In this document: piece by piece, positions 43,363 through 51,576 of the stretch
Layout of the letters: every line of letters starts with the position of its first letter
Numbering within the stretch: position 1 is the stretch's first letter
Assembly: GCF_038008685.1 (NCBI RefSeq)
Contig: NZ_JBBOZQ010000001.1
Span: 1,364,001-1,428,000 of the forward strand
Source of the DNA: Lysinibacillus sp. FSL W8-0992
GTDB taxonomy: Bacteria > Bacillota > Bacilli > Bacillales_A > Planococcaceae
Reading direction: 5' to 3'
DNA length: 64,000 bases
Program-made: the position numbers and the translations under genes
Notes under the pieces: model-generated
The model's input: only the letters and a program-made list of their open reading frames with translations
What the model was told of the DNA's origin: nothing
Database searches by the model: none

Positions 43363-45036
43363 TTAAATTTCAATTATAATAGGCAAAATCATCGGTTTGC
43401 GTTTCGTTTGTGAAAACAAATATTGGCCGACCGTTTTTTTAATCTCTCGCCTTAAAACAAATAGCTGTTGCTTGTTTTCCCCTTGGAGTTCGCTAATAGT
43501 TGCTTTTACGAGTTCATTCACTTTTTGTAGCAAATTCTCCGACTCTTTTGCATAAACAAATCCTCTTGATGTAGTATCAGGTTCTAAAATAATAGACCCA
43601 TCACTCTTACTAAGCGTTAACACGATAACGAGCATGCCGTCCTCAGATAGTTGTTTACGATCACGTAAAACAATTCCTTCAACTTCACCAATGCCAATAC
43701 CATCAACATACGTTTCACCAGATGGGATTTTTCGTGTTTGTCTAGCTTTCGACTTTTCTATATCAACAACATCCCCATTTTTCATTATAAAGGTATGTCC
43801 TCTTTTGACACCGACAGATTCTGCTAACAAGCGATGTTGATGTAGCATACGAAATTCTCCATGTATCGGAATAAAAAACTTTGGTTTCATTAGCGTCAAC
43901 ATTAGCTTTAAATCTTCTTGATAACCATGTCCAGAAACATGCATGCCTGTGTTACTCGCCGAACCATAAATGACGTTAGCCCCTAGCTGAAATAAATTAT
44001 CGACAATTCGCGAAACGCCTTTTTCATTACCTGGTATTGGAGAGGCAGCTAAAATAACAGTATCGTCAGGTAAAATTTTTACTTCACGATGATTGCCACT
44101 AGCTAAACGAGAAAGTGCGGCCAATGGCTCTCCCTGACTCCCTGTACATAATACAACAACTTCTTCTGGAGGGAGATACTTCACTTCACGGGCATCAAGT
44201 AACAACTCATCAGGCATCGATAAATACCCTCGCTCTAAGGCGACATCAACCACATTCACCATACTGCGACCTAACAATGCAAGTTTACGATTCGTTGCAA
44301 TAGTGGCATCTACAATTTGTTGAATTCGATTTACATTGGAAGCAAAGGTAGAAATGATTATTTTACGTTCGGCATGAAGAAAAGCTTCTTCAATATGATG
44401 ACCTACAAGTTTTTCCGATGGTGTTAATCCTGGTCGTTCAGCATTTGTACTTTCAGATATTAATAATAATACACCTTCAGATCCAATAGCTGCCATCTTG
44501 TGAATATCAGCATACTGATTATTAACTGGAGTTAAATCAAACTTGAAGTCTCCAGTGTGCACTACTTTGCCTTCAGGTGTTTGAAAAACGATACCTAAGC
44601 AGTCAGGAATACTATGATTTGTTCTGAAGAAACTCACATCAATTTGTCCGAAATGTAACGAGGAGTCTGAGCGAATCTCTATTAAATCAGTCTCTCTTAG
44701 CAGCTTGTGCTCCTTTAGTTTTAACTCAATTAACCCTAATGTAAATCTTGTAGCGTAAATGGGAACGTTAATTTTCTTTAAAAGGTACGGAATGCCACCT
44801 ATATGATCTTCATGCCCATGCGTGACAATTAATCCTTTAATTTTTTCTTTGTTTTCCTGTAAGTAGGTGATATCAGGGATAATTAAATCAATGCCAAGTA
44901 GACTTTCATCTGGAAACTTTGCTCCACAATCGACAATAAGTAAATCATTTCCATATTGTATTACATACATATTTTTACCGATTTCGTTAATACCACCTAG
45001 AGCAAAAATGGATAATGCATTATTTGTAGCGGTCAA
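43363..45036 (-). CDS. rnj: Ribonuclease J family protein (RNase J1-like)
   Basis: 557 aa, TTG start 8 nt after GGAGG. Metallo-beta-lactamase/beta-CASP nuclease acting on RNA (5'-3' exo and endo). Zn ligands: THGHEDHIGG, RTNHSIPD, HTGDFKFD and HGEFRM, all intact, unlike RNase J2. Beta-CASP blocks: ISESTNAERPGLTPSE, IISTFASNVNRIQQ, CTGSQGEPLAALSRLA, HVSGHG. The C-terminal domain ends KRKPMILPIIIEI as in RNase J1. No rpoY precedes it, unlike the usual rpoY-rnjA order, so it may be a second paralogue rather than the main RNase J1. Confidence 0.9.
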   Translation of the reverse strand: MTATNNALSIFALGGINEIGKNMYVIQYGNDLLIVDCGAKFPDESLLGIDLIIPDITYLQENKEKIKGLIVTHGHEDHIGGIPYLLKKINVPIYATRFTLGLIELKLKEHKLLRETDLIEIRSDSSLHFGQIDVSFFRTNHSIPDCLGIVFQTPEGKVVHTGDFKFDLTPVNNQYADIHKMAAIGSEGVLLLISESTNAERPGLTPSEKLVGHHIEEAFLHAERKIIISTFASNVNRIQQIVDATIATNRKLALLGRSMVNVVDVALERGYLSMPDELLLDAREVKYLPPEEVVVLCTGSQGEPLAALSRLASGNHREVKILPDDTVILAASPIPGNEKGVSRIVDNLFQLGANVIYGSASNTGMHVSGHGYQEDLKLMLTLMKPKFFIPIHGEFRMLHQHRLLAESVGVKRGHTFIMKNGDVVDIEKSKARQTRKIPSGETYVDGIGIGEVEGIVLRDRKQLSEDGMLVIVLTLSKSDGSIILEPDTTSRGFVYAKESENLLQKVNELVKATISELQGENKQQLFVLRREIKKTVGQYLFSQTKRKPMILPIIIEI

Positions 45037-45170
45037 TTTTTTTACCTCCGTTTAAACGTATTCCGATACTTTTTATTATTGCTCACGTTTTCAATCTTAT
45101 ACTTTTGCGGAAGAATGATAAAAACAGCTAGTGGATATGATAAGTGCATTAATGGAGGAGTTGTTTGACA

Positions 45171-45395
45171 ATGAAGGAATTTAAAATAACCTATTTCTTT
45201 GATGAGATTCATTATGTTAGGCGATTTATTCATATTGAGTCACAAGAAAAAGCACAACAATTGGTTAAAAGTGAACGGGATCAATATATTGCTTTTACAG
45301 ATAGTAGAGGAATATATCATGAATTACACACAAAAAATGTACGCGTTATTCAAGTTTCCGAATATCATCGGGTTGATAAAACGAAGGACACTTAA
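45171..45395 (+). CDS. Small hydrophilic protein (74 aa), unrecognised
   Basis: Starts at ATG 45171 after GGAGGAG. Sequence KEFKITYFFDEIHYVRRF, then a charged helix and HTKNVRVIQVSEYH. Compact alpha/beta look, no motif recognised. The DNA of its last 20 codons, its 3' flank and the start of the next ORF recur at 50682-50837, at the other end of the accessory island. Confidence 0.65.
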   Translation: MKEFKITYFFDEIHYVRRFIHIESQEKAQQLVKSERDQYIAFTDSRGIYHELHTKNVRVIQVSEYHRVDKTKDT

Positions 45396-45480
45396 TCTTT
45401 GTACATTAACGATAATGGAGTGTACAACATGAAGAAAGAAAATGTGCCACCTGAGAAAAGAATGTTTATGAACTTATCAA
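45345..45480 (+). repeat. Left copy of the direct duplication flanking the accessory island
   Basis: Matches 50689-50837 with small indels: end of the 74-aa gene (KTKDT stop), ATCTTTGTA, ACATTAACGATAA, GGAGTGT, and the first 17 codons of the small ORF (KENVPPEKRMFMNLS). The right copy carries the complete small gene, the left the complete 74-aa gene. Confidence 0.8.
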
Positions 45481-45494
45481 AAGAAATAAGTGAA
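45429..45494 (+). pseudogene. Truncated 5' copy of the 69-aa gene at 50786
   Basis: MKKENVPPEKRMFMNLS is identical, except residue 2, to the first 17 residues of the 50786 protein, then diverges to KRNK and a stop (21 aa). It keeps a ribosome site (GGAGTG). A hairpin terminator follows at 45527. Most likely a leftover of the event that inserted the island. Confidence 0.7.
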
Positions 45495-45526
45495 AATCCA
45501 ACACAAATAGTGCTAAATACTATTTC

Positions 45527-45558
45527 AAACTGGGCTTAAACAGTCCAGTTTGTTTTTG
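45527..45558 (+). terminator. Terminator at the left edge of the island
   Basis: CAAACTGG and CCAGTTTG arms, loop about 11 nt, then TTTTT. The following 45559-45942 is very AT-rich, with A/T tracts suggestive of curved DNA but no clear promoter boxes. Confidence 0.7.
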
Positions 45559-45942
45559 TTTGTTAAAGGACTGAACCCTTTCCCCTTTGAAAGGACAATC
45601 AATGTTTTTTTCATCCTTTTTAAGCCATCGTTAAAAATTAAACCCATTCGTTTATATTCTATTATGTTTTAGGTTGTATCAAAAAAATAAAAAATAAAAG
45701 AAAAATATGATTTTGAATATAGTTGAAAAATTAAGTAATTATCATTAAAAAGTGTAAAATGCTCATTTTAATATATTCATTTTCTAATATTTATACATAA
45801 AAGTGTATTTGTAGTTATAAAATTTCTCAAAAAAAGATAAAAGAAGCAAAAAAGAAGATTCTTACGTGCCTATTAAATAATTTATGGTTTAGATAGATTG
45901 CAAAATTGCAAAAAAAATTAAAGAAAGGGAGAGGGTCAAAAA

Positions 45943-48111
45943 ATGAAGAAGAAAAAAAGAAATAAATTTAAAAAAACAGCAATTTTTGCTGCTGCTGCTA
46001 CTGCTGCACTAGTAACACCAGCAATAGTAGCGCCAATAGACGCTGAAGCTGTATCACGATGGGTATATGTATTACAAGCAGACTATAACATTGTAATGAA
46101 AATAGACGGTGAAAAAGTAACTGGTCAATGGGGTGGCAGAACACTTCGTTTAGTTAGTACAAAAGACGATAATGTATATTATACAAGAACATTACCAAGA
46201 GCCCTTTCAGTAAAAGATACAGGAACATATTACATTTATGATTTGACAGATTATGATTTAACAGACTCGGCTCAAGCAGCAAATGTTCATAAAATGTTAA
46301 AACCAGCTGGGAAAATTACAATACACCATAATGGTCGTCTGGCGAGTATCGCTACTTTAAATTACAATACAGTTACATTTTATGGAAATAGTGAGAAGAG
46401 CGAAATTTTAGCGACATCACTTGTTCTTTCAGGAGATAAAGTTAAAGAGCCTTCTAAGCCGACAAGTGAAGGCAAGACATTTATCGAATGGGTAGATAAA
46501 GATGGGAAAAGATTTGATTTTAGCACACAGCCAATTACTAGCAAAACTGAAGTCTTCGCTAAATGGTGTGTACCAACATCAACTACAGTCCCGACAAAAC
46601 CAAAAGTGGATGAAACAGTGACAGTCCCAACAGAACCAAAAGTGGATGAAACAATGACAGTCCCGACAGAACCAAAAGTGGATGAAACAATGACAGTTCC
46701 AACAGAACCAAAAGTGGATGAAACAGTGACAGTCCCAACAGAACCAAAAGTGGACGAAACCATGACAGTCCCGACAGAACCAAAAGTGGATGAAACAATG
46801 ACAGTCCCAACAGAACCAAAAGTGGATGAAACAGTGACAGTCCCAACAGAACCAAAAGTGGATGAAACCGTGACAGTCCCGACAGAACCAAAAGTGGATG
46901 AAACAATGACAGTTCCAACAGAACCAAAAGTGGATGAAACAGTGACAGTCCCAACAGAACCAAAAGTGAATGAAACAACGTCAGTGACACCGCCTAAAAA
47001 TGCTAAACGTGTGGTATATGTTTTAATAGCAGGCTATAACATTGCAATGAGAATAGATGGGGAAAAAGTAACTGATCAATGGGATGGCAGAACACTTCGC
47101 TTAGTTAGTACGAAAGACGATAAAATATATTATACAAGAACATTACCAAGAAAATTTTTAGTGAATGATGTGGGAACATATTATATTTACGATTTGACAG
47201 ATTATGATTTAACAGATTCAGTTCAAGCTGCAAATATTCATAAAACGCTTAAGCCAGCAGGGAGCATTACGATCCATAGAAATGGTCGTATCGCTACTGT
47301 TCCTACGTTAAACTATAATTCGGTCACATTTTATGGAAATAGCGAGATGAGCGAAATATTAGCGACTTCGCTTGTTCTATCAGGAGACAACGTAAAAGAG
47401 CCATCTATACCAACAAGTGAGGGCAAGACATTTATCGAATGGGTAGATAAAGAAGGAAAAAGATTTGATTTTAGTACACAGCCAATTACTAGTAAAACGG
47501 AAATCTTTGCTAAATGGGAAGAACCAACAGAACCAACAGAGCCAACAGAGCCAACAGAGCCAACAGAGCCAACAGAGCCAACAGAGCCAACAGAGCCAAC
47601 AGAGCCAACAGAGCCAACAGAGCCAACAGAGCCAACAGAACCAACAGAACCAACAGAACCAACAGAACCAACAGAACCAACAGAACCAACAGAGCCAACA
47701 GAGCCAACAGAGCCAACAGAGCCAACAGAACCAACGGAACCAACAGAACCAACGGAACCAACAGAGCCAACAGAACCAACAGAACCAACAGAGCCAACAG
47801 AGCCAACAGAGCCAACGGAACCAACAGAGCCAACAGAGCCAACAGAGCCAACAGAGCCAACAGAGCCAACAGAGCCAACAGAGCCAACAGAACCAGCTCC
47901 TGACGCAGAGCAGAACGAGCTACTGGATAAATGGATTCAGCTTTTAGCACAACAAAATGAGTTGCTAGCTCAACAGAACGAGTTACAAGCGCAACAAAAC
48001 GAGTTATTAGCACAACAAAACGAGTTACTAGCGCAACAGAATGAGTTACAAGCGCAACAAAACGAATTACTAGCGCAACAAAACGAGTTGCTAACTCATC
48101 AAAACGACTAA
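45943..48111 (+). CDS. Secreted repeat protein: two Flg_new-type modules, proline repeats, C-terminal heptad coil
   Basis: 722 aa, start after GGGAGAGGG. Signal peptide: KKKKRNKFKK, hydrophobic helix, probable cut after IDAEA. Module 1 (residues about 38-206) and module 2 (354-524) are near-duplicates; each ends in a Listeria-Bacteroides (Flg_new/InlB B-repeat) unit with VTFYGNSE and FDFSTQPITSKTE.FAKW. Between them are eleven 12-residue units (VPTEPKVDETMT). After module 2 come 41 EPT triplets, then APDAEQNELLDKWIQ, then eight heptads LLAQQNE up to the stop. No LPXTG or membrane anchor is seen. An extended stalk ending in a coiled coil; it may act as a fibre or adhesin. The modules probably bind proteins or sugars. 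An Mga/AtxA-like regulator gene follows. Confidence 0.85.
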   Translation: MKKKKRNKFKKTAIFAAAATAALVTPAIVAPIDAEAVSRWVYVLQADYNIVMKIDGEKVTGQWGGRTLRLVSTKDDNVYYTRTLPRALSVKDTGTYYIYDLTDYDLTDSAQAANVHKMLKPAGKITIHHNGRLASIATLNYNTVTFYGNSEKSEILATSLVLSGDKVKEPSKPTSEGKTFIEWVDKDGKRFDFSTQPITSKTEVFAKWCVPTSTTVPTKPKVDETVTVPTEPKVDETMTVPTEPKVDETMTVPTEPKVDETVTVPTEPKVDETMTVPTEPKVDETMTVPTEPKVDETVTVPTEPKVDETVTVPTEPKVDETMTVPTEPKVDETVTVPTEPKVNETTSVTPPKNAKRVVYVLIAGYNIAMRIDGEKVTDQWDGRTLRLVSTKDDKIYYTRTLPRKFLVNDVGTYYIYDLTDYDLTDSVQAANIHKTLKPAGSITIHRNGRIATVPTLNYNSVTFYGNSEMSEILATSLVLSGDNVKEPSIPTSEGKTFIEWVDKEGKRFDFSTQPITSKTEIFAKWEEPTEPTEPTEPTEPTEPTEPTEPTEPTEPTEPTEPTEPTEPTEPTEPTEPTEPTEPTEPTEPTEPTEPTEPTEPTEPTEPTEPTEPTEPTEPTEPTEPTEPTEPTEPTEPTEPTEPTEPTEPTEPAPDAEQNELLDKWIQLLAQQNELLAQQNELQAQQNELLAQQNELLAQQNELQAQQNELLAQQNELLTHQND
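46588..46983 (+). repeat. Eleven 36-bp tandem repeats inside the surface protein gene
   Basis: Each unit encodes VPTEPKVDE(T)(M/V)T. Units alternate between a few near-identical variants (GTC CCG / GTC CCA / GTT CCA starts), which indicates recent copying and likely length variation. Confidence 0.9.
47521..47889 (+). repeat. 41 copies of a 9-bp (Glu-Pro-Thr) microsatellite
   Basis: GA(A/G) CCA AC(A/G) repeated 41 times without interruption (369 bp). The pattern of GAA/GAG and ACA/ACG variants comes in blocks, suggesting duplication of multi-unit segments. Slippage would change stalk length in steps of three residues without frameshift. Confidence 0.92.
47941..48108 (+). repeat. Eight 21-bp repeats encoding LLAQQNE heptads
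   Basis: Exactly eight heptads (two are LQAQQNE, the last LLTHQND) run to the stop codon. Leucines at adjacent heptad positions and polar Q/N/E elsewhere predict a regular parallel coiled coil. Confidence 0.9.
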
Positions 48112-48288
48112 TATAATTCGTAACTAAATTCCTTTTTTATGGCGTGTCCGATCCAAGCTATAAATCTGACAATGGGAATAACAATATTTTAAAAAAACCT
48201 GTAAGTCATTAAGGAATAAGCTAATTTTTATACGTGAGACAAGAAAGGAATAGACAAAGGTGGTAACTCAATTGATTTCATATAATCG

Positions 48289-48738
48289 ATTACGAATCAA
48301 ACGGTTATCTGCTCTATATGGAGCGAACCAGTTGCCGACAAAACAACAAAATCAGCAGCAACCAAACCAACAGAATTTGTTGCTGTCCCAACAAAACTAC
48401 TTGTTATTAAAGCAAAATCATCTATTGACACAACTGTTGACTCAATTATGGAATCCCGCACCGATTCATCCAAATCAGTTGCTAGGTCAGCGACAGATGT
48501 ATCTACCATTGCAACTAAAACAGGTGTCGATACACAGGAACCGGTTGCTCGCACAACAACGGTATCAGTCGCAAACAGAGCGGACATTTTTGCAGCCGCG
48601 GAAGTATCAATTACTGATTTAACGCTAAACAAACATTGGCCGATTCCATGTTGCTATATATCTCATTGTCTAGACATGCCTATTGTAAACTTGCTTTCCT
48701 ACATTTTCGTAAAGCACATGAGGATGATTCTATATTAG
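48289..48738 (+). pseudogene. Unrecognised, probably degraded coding region
   Basis: The frame from after the stop at 48283-48285 to 48738 reads SITNQTVICSIWSEPV, then an A/T/S/V/K-rich stretch (ADKTTKSAATKPTEF..., DSIMESRTDSSKSVARSATD), then a different hydrophobic tail (PCCYISHCLDMP). Codons show the RNY pattern of real coding up to about 48630. No ribosome site or standard start fits, and the tail looks out of frame, so it is likely a gene remnant. Overlapping frames, a Q-rich one at 48260-48622 and a minus one at 48297-48632, look like its shadows. No family recognised. Confidence 0.35.
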
Positions 48739-48768
48739 AGAATCTCTTTATACAGGGATTTCAGAATG

Positions 48769-48803
48769 CAAGGTATCAAAATCATAAAGTTTTGATACCT
48801 TGT
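48769..48803. repeat. Perfect 13-bp inverted repeat
   Basis: CAAGGTATCAAAA, 8-nt loop, TTTTGATACCTTG, with no T run, in the gap before the Mga-like gene. Could be a hairpin or operator. The remaining 48804-49039 is AT-rich; AAGGAG at 49023 serves the next gene. Confidence 0.6.
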
Positions 48804-49039
48804 ATCTCATATAAGACTAAAACTTCCGTTAGTGTCTCCTTAAACAGCACGACAACACAGAAAATCATACATATTGGATTTCATAACAACAGCTACGATG
48901 ATAGTTGAATAAGTTCCGAAACGCTTGATATAAAGACAAAGTCGATAATGGCTTTGTTTTTATGTTTTTTTAGAATGTATTTTGGTGTATTTAGTTTGAA
49001 TTTTAGTATATTGATGAAATAAAAAGGAGCTGATTTTTT

Positions 49040-50512
49040 ATGGAAAGATTTTTAGATCGCCCAGAAAAAATACTGATTTACCTTTATTGTAAAAGTGGAA
49101 AAGCAAAGATTGATGAGTTGGCAGAACATTTACAAGTTGGACGATCAACTATAGAAAAAGAATTACATTTTTTAATGGAGACACTAAGTAACACAAGTTT
49201 TTTTATAAAATCTGGGGAAGTCCATTTGGATATAGTTTCTCCTTCACTTATAGACGATACACTGAAAATGCTATATAAAAATAATATATTTTTAAAAATA
49301 ATAACATTACTTTTCGAGAAAAATATAAATTCTGTAAATGAAATAACCAATATTTTAAATATGAGCAAATCCACAGTATACCGTAAATTTAAAGTTATAA
49401 AAGAATGGCTGCAAGAATATAAACTAAAATTAGTTACTGCTCCAGTGCTAACGATTCAAGGTGATGAAAAAAATATTAGAAATTTGATGCAACAATTTTA
49501 TGATTTTTATTTATCTCGTTCTTTATCAGAAATAAGATTTTTTAATAAGGAACTTTTTGTGGAGAAAATAGACGAAATTTGTATTTTAAATAGTTTCAAT
49601 TTGACACCGCAAGGTCTACGAAAATTATCAATTTCCATGGAAATTTTGCATATTAGGAGTCGACTTTCAAGGTATATACAATATGAAAATTTCCCTACTG
49701 AAGAAAATTCTCTTTATATAAACATAACGAAAAAGCTGCAATCATTTTTTCCTAATTATATGGACAAAAACACTAAACAATGTGAGGTTATTTATTATGC
49801 AACGAATTTATATAATTATTTAATACGCAAGAGAAAGCTCACAATAGGTGAAATTTATTCTTTAAAAGAAACTAATTTGCGTTATAGTATGATTTTTAAT
49901 TTTTTAGAATATATATCCGAAAATTTTTATTTTGATTTCTCTTCTGATATAAGACTCGTTGAAGGGTTAAGCAGATATACTGAACTCTACTATATTGATT
50001 TACGTTTAGGAACTAGTAATAGGTTAAATGAGTTAAGCGGTTACATAAATATTTGTAAAGATCATCCTTTTTATTTTTTAGTAAAAGAAGCAGCTTTAAA
50101 GTTATTTAAGCAATATAATTTTCTTCCTGAAATTAAAGAGATTGATATATTTGCGCTGTACTACTTTCTTTCAATCAGTCAACTTAGAATAAAAAAGATT
50201 CAAACTGTATCAATAGCTATTATAACGGAATCTGAAATTGAACAAGAAAGTATAACAGAATACTTAACGTTTAAATACGGTACAAATATACAAACATACT
50301 CATTGAACCTATACGCTTTCAAAAAAAATATATTTTATCAAGAGTATGATTTGTTAATAAATATGGAAAATAACAATAGTCTTTTCAAAGGCGTTGAAAG
50401 CTTGACTATTTCCCCTTTATTAAGTAACGCCGATAAGAGCAAACTTGAATATAAAATAAACGAACTTTTAAATAAAAAAATGACTAAATATACTGAACTA
50501 ATAGTTTTTTAG
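49040..50512 (+). CDS. Mga/AtxA-like transcriptional regulator (PRD-containing)
   Basis: 490 aa. N-terminal HTH (AKIDELAEHLQVGRSTIEKELHFL, residues 23-46) and second HTH (NSVNEITNILNMSKSTVYRKFKVIKEWL, near 95-122), followed by the typical LVTAPVLTIQGDEKNIRNLMQQFYDFYL. The centre is helical, like PTS-regulated domains (HIRSRLSRYIQYENF). The C-terminal 90 residues (VSIAIITESEIEQESITEYL, then YDLLINM) resemble an EIIB-like fold. Size and order match Mga and AtxA. Unusually AT-rich. It probably controls the neighbouring secreted repeat protein. PRD histidine phosphorylation is possible but individual sites are unclear. Confidence 0.82.
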   Translation: MERFLDRPEKILIYLYCKSGKAKIDELAEHLQVGRSTIEKELHFLMETLSNTSFFIKSGEVHLDIVSPSLIDDTLKMLYKNNIFLKIITLLFEKNINSVNEITNILNMSKSTVYRKFKVIKEWLQEYKLKLVTAPVLTIQGDEKNIRNLMQQFYDFYLSRSLSEIRFFNKELFVEKIDEICILNSFNLTPQGLRKLSISMEILHIRSRLSRYIQYENFPTEENSLYINITKKLQSFFPNYMDKNTKQCEVIYYATNLYNYLIRKRKLTIGEIYSLKETNLRYSMIFNFLEYISENFYFDFSSDIRLVEGLSRYTELYYIDLRLGTSNRLNELSGYINICKDHPFYFLVKEAALKLFKQYNFLPEIKEIDIFALYYFLSISQLRIKKIQTVSIAIITESEIEQESITEYLTFKYGTNIQTYSLNLYAFKKNIFYQEYDLLINMENNNSLFKGVESLTISPLLSNADKSKLEYKINELLNKKMTKYTELIVF

Positions 50513-50681
50513 CGTAATCTCGATATGCTTTATGCATTGTAAATATCTTAGTGAATTTTTAGAATTCCCACCCCAATCTTAAGATAGATGTAAAAGAACA
50601 ATTATCCCCTAATTTTTGTTTAATATAATGGCTTTCAATCTGCACTATTTAAGAAAACAGTACACATGGCTAAAAATAAGA

Positions 50682-50741
50682 AATGTTCACGTTTTTCAAG
50701 TTTCTAAATATTATCGAGTTAATAAAACGAAGGACACATAA
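50682..50741 (+). pseudogene. 3' remnant of a copy of the 74-aa gene (45171)
   Basis: NVHVFQVSKYYRVNKTKDT plus stop, against NVRVIQVSEYHRVDKTKDT in the intact gene. No start or 5' part. It is the left part of the right-hand duplication (to 50837) and marks the island's right edge. 50513-50681 holds nothing recognisable. Confidence 0.75.
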
Positions 50742-50785
50742 TCTTTGTATGTTTACACACATTAACGATAAAGGAGTGTGACAAT

Positions 50786-50995
50786 ATGAATAAAGAAAAT
50801 GTGCCACCTGAGAAAAGAATGTTTATGAACTTATCAAGTAAAGATAAGCCCGATATGGTTGATTCGGATACCATTAGTATTTTTGACTTGCACGAAGATA
50901 TGCAAACAGTCGATATCATTCCAATTGAAGAGCTCAATAAAAGGGTGAAAAGAGAAGGCGATGAATTGATTGAAATGCAGCCAGATGAATTATAG
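50786..50995 (+). CDS. Small acidic protein (69 aa), unrecognised
   Basis: Starts after AAGGAGTG. KENVPPEKRMFMNLSSKDKPD, then a D/E-rich body (FDLHEDMQTVDIIPIEELNK). Hydrophilic, no cysteine, no signal. First of a run of short genes that includes a probable gamma-type SASP, so perhaps a spore protein. A truncated copy of its start is at 45429. Confidence 0.65.
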   Translation: MNKENVPPEKRMFMNLSSKDKPDMVDSDTISIFDLHEDMQTVDIIPIEELNKRVKREGDELIEMQPDEL

Positions 50996-51011
50996 AAGGG
51001 AATGAATTTGC

Positions 51012-51215
51012 TTGCCTAATATGAATGAAGAACAGCTTACGGCTTCGGGTACGAATATTAATGATGTAAAACGGAAAAACGCAGAAGCGGGGCTTTCCTA
51101 TAACGAAGTAAAAGAGCTACTAGCTAAAACTGGTGGGCATGGTACTGCAAAGTATAGTGATACAGATAGTGAAGAAGTGAAGGCGCAAAATAATCAATCA
51201 ATGCGTAATATGTAA
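51012..51215 (+). CDS. Probable gamma-type small acid-soluble spore protein
   Basis: 67 aa, TTG start (AAGGGA 9 nt upstream; ATG at 51021 is the alternative). Two blocks recall the SspE repeat (A/SxTxxxxVRxxN): SGTNINDVKRKN near 12-23 and SDTDSEEVKAQNNQS near 49-63. Lacks hydrophobic core and cysteine, as expected for gamma SASP, an amino acid store in spores. The middle (SYNEVKELLAKTGGHGTA) is not typical, so the call is tentative. Confidence 0.6.
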   Translation: MPNMNEEQLTASGTNINDVKRKNAEAGLSYNEVKELLAKTGGHGTAKYSDTDSEEVKAQNNQSMRNM

Positions 51216-51299
51216 TAGTTTAGGGAGTGCGAAATTTAACCTGTATTTCGTACTCCTTTTGTTGTACATTACAATCATCGGAGAAAGGAGTGTAATTAC

Positions 51300-51482
51300 A
51301 TGCAATATGAAGAAAAATGTTGTCCTTTATGTGGGAAAGAAAATCAATGTGGTGTAGCAGAAGGCCAAGATGCATGCTGGTGTATGAACGAAAAATTTCC
51401 TGAAGGTATAATAGGGGCAGTCTCTAACGAACCTAAAAAGTGTATTTGCCAAAATTGTTTACATACATATCAAAACATCTAG
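51300..51482 (+). CDS. Cysteine-rich CWC family protein (60 aa)
   Basis: Pattern CCPLCGKENQCG, ACWCM, FPEGIIGAV, KCICQNCL gives nine cysteines, the fingerprint of the cysteine-rich CWC family; probably binds metal. Starts after AAAGGAG. Function unknown. Confidence 0.8.
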   Translation: MQYEEKCCPLCGKENQCGVAEGQDACWCMNEKFPEGIIGAVSNEPKKCICQNCLHTYQNI

Positions 51483-51576
51483 CTTTTTCTGTTTCATTAT
51501 CTTGATATTCGGTGGTACAAATGTCTATCGCACAACAACCTACGGGGCATACATTACTCTGAAAGGAGTGTGTCTA

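Noticed and set aside
46588..46983. Possible CRISPR array from the regular 36-bp period
   Set aside because: The repeats are contiguous, in frame and coding, and have no spacers.
46380..46990. Minus-strand ORFs over the 36-bp repeats
   Set aside because: Antisense shadows of the VPTEPKVDET units, with no ribosome site or independent features.
47465..48013. Long ORFs in every frame over the EPT repeat (poly-QQS, NRA, LLA proteins)
   Set aside because: The 9-bp unit has no stop in any frame on either strand, so all six frames stay open by construction. Only the frame with a signal peptide and domains is real.
48260..48622. Q-rich 120-aa ORF with heptad-like QQN text resembling the previous protein's coil
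   Set aside because: The Q/N richness is the +1 shadow of ACA/AAA codons in the frame with RNY periodicity. The similarity to the coil is therefore probably compositional.
48297..48632. Minus-strand 111-aa ORF
   Set aside because: It is the codon-complement frame of the plus coding-like frame, has only a weak ribosome site, and shows no family signal.
45345..50837. Insertion sequence or integron bounded by the direct repeats
   Set aside because: No transposase or integrase ORF and no terminal inverted repeats were found; the flanking repeats contain gene fragments instead.
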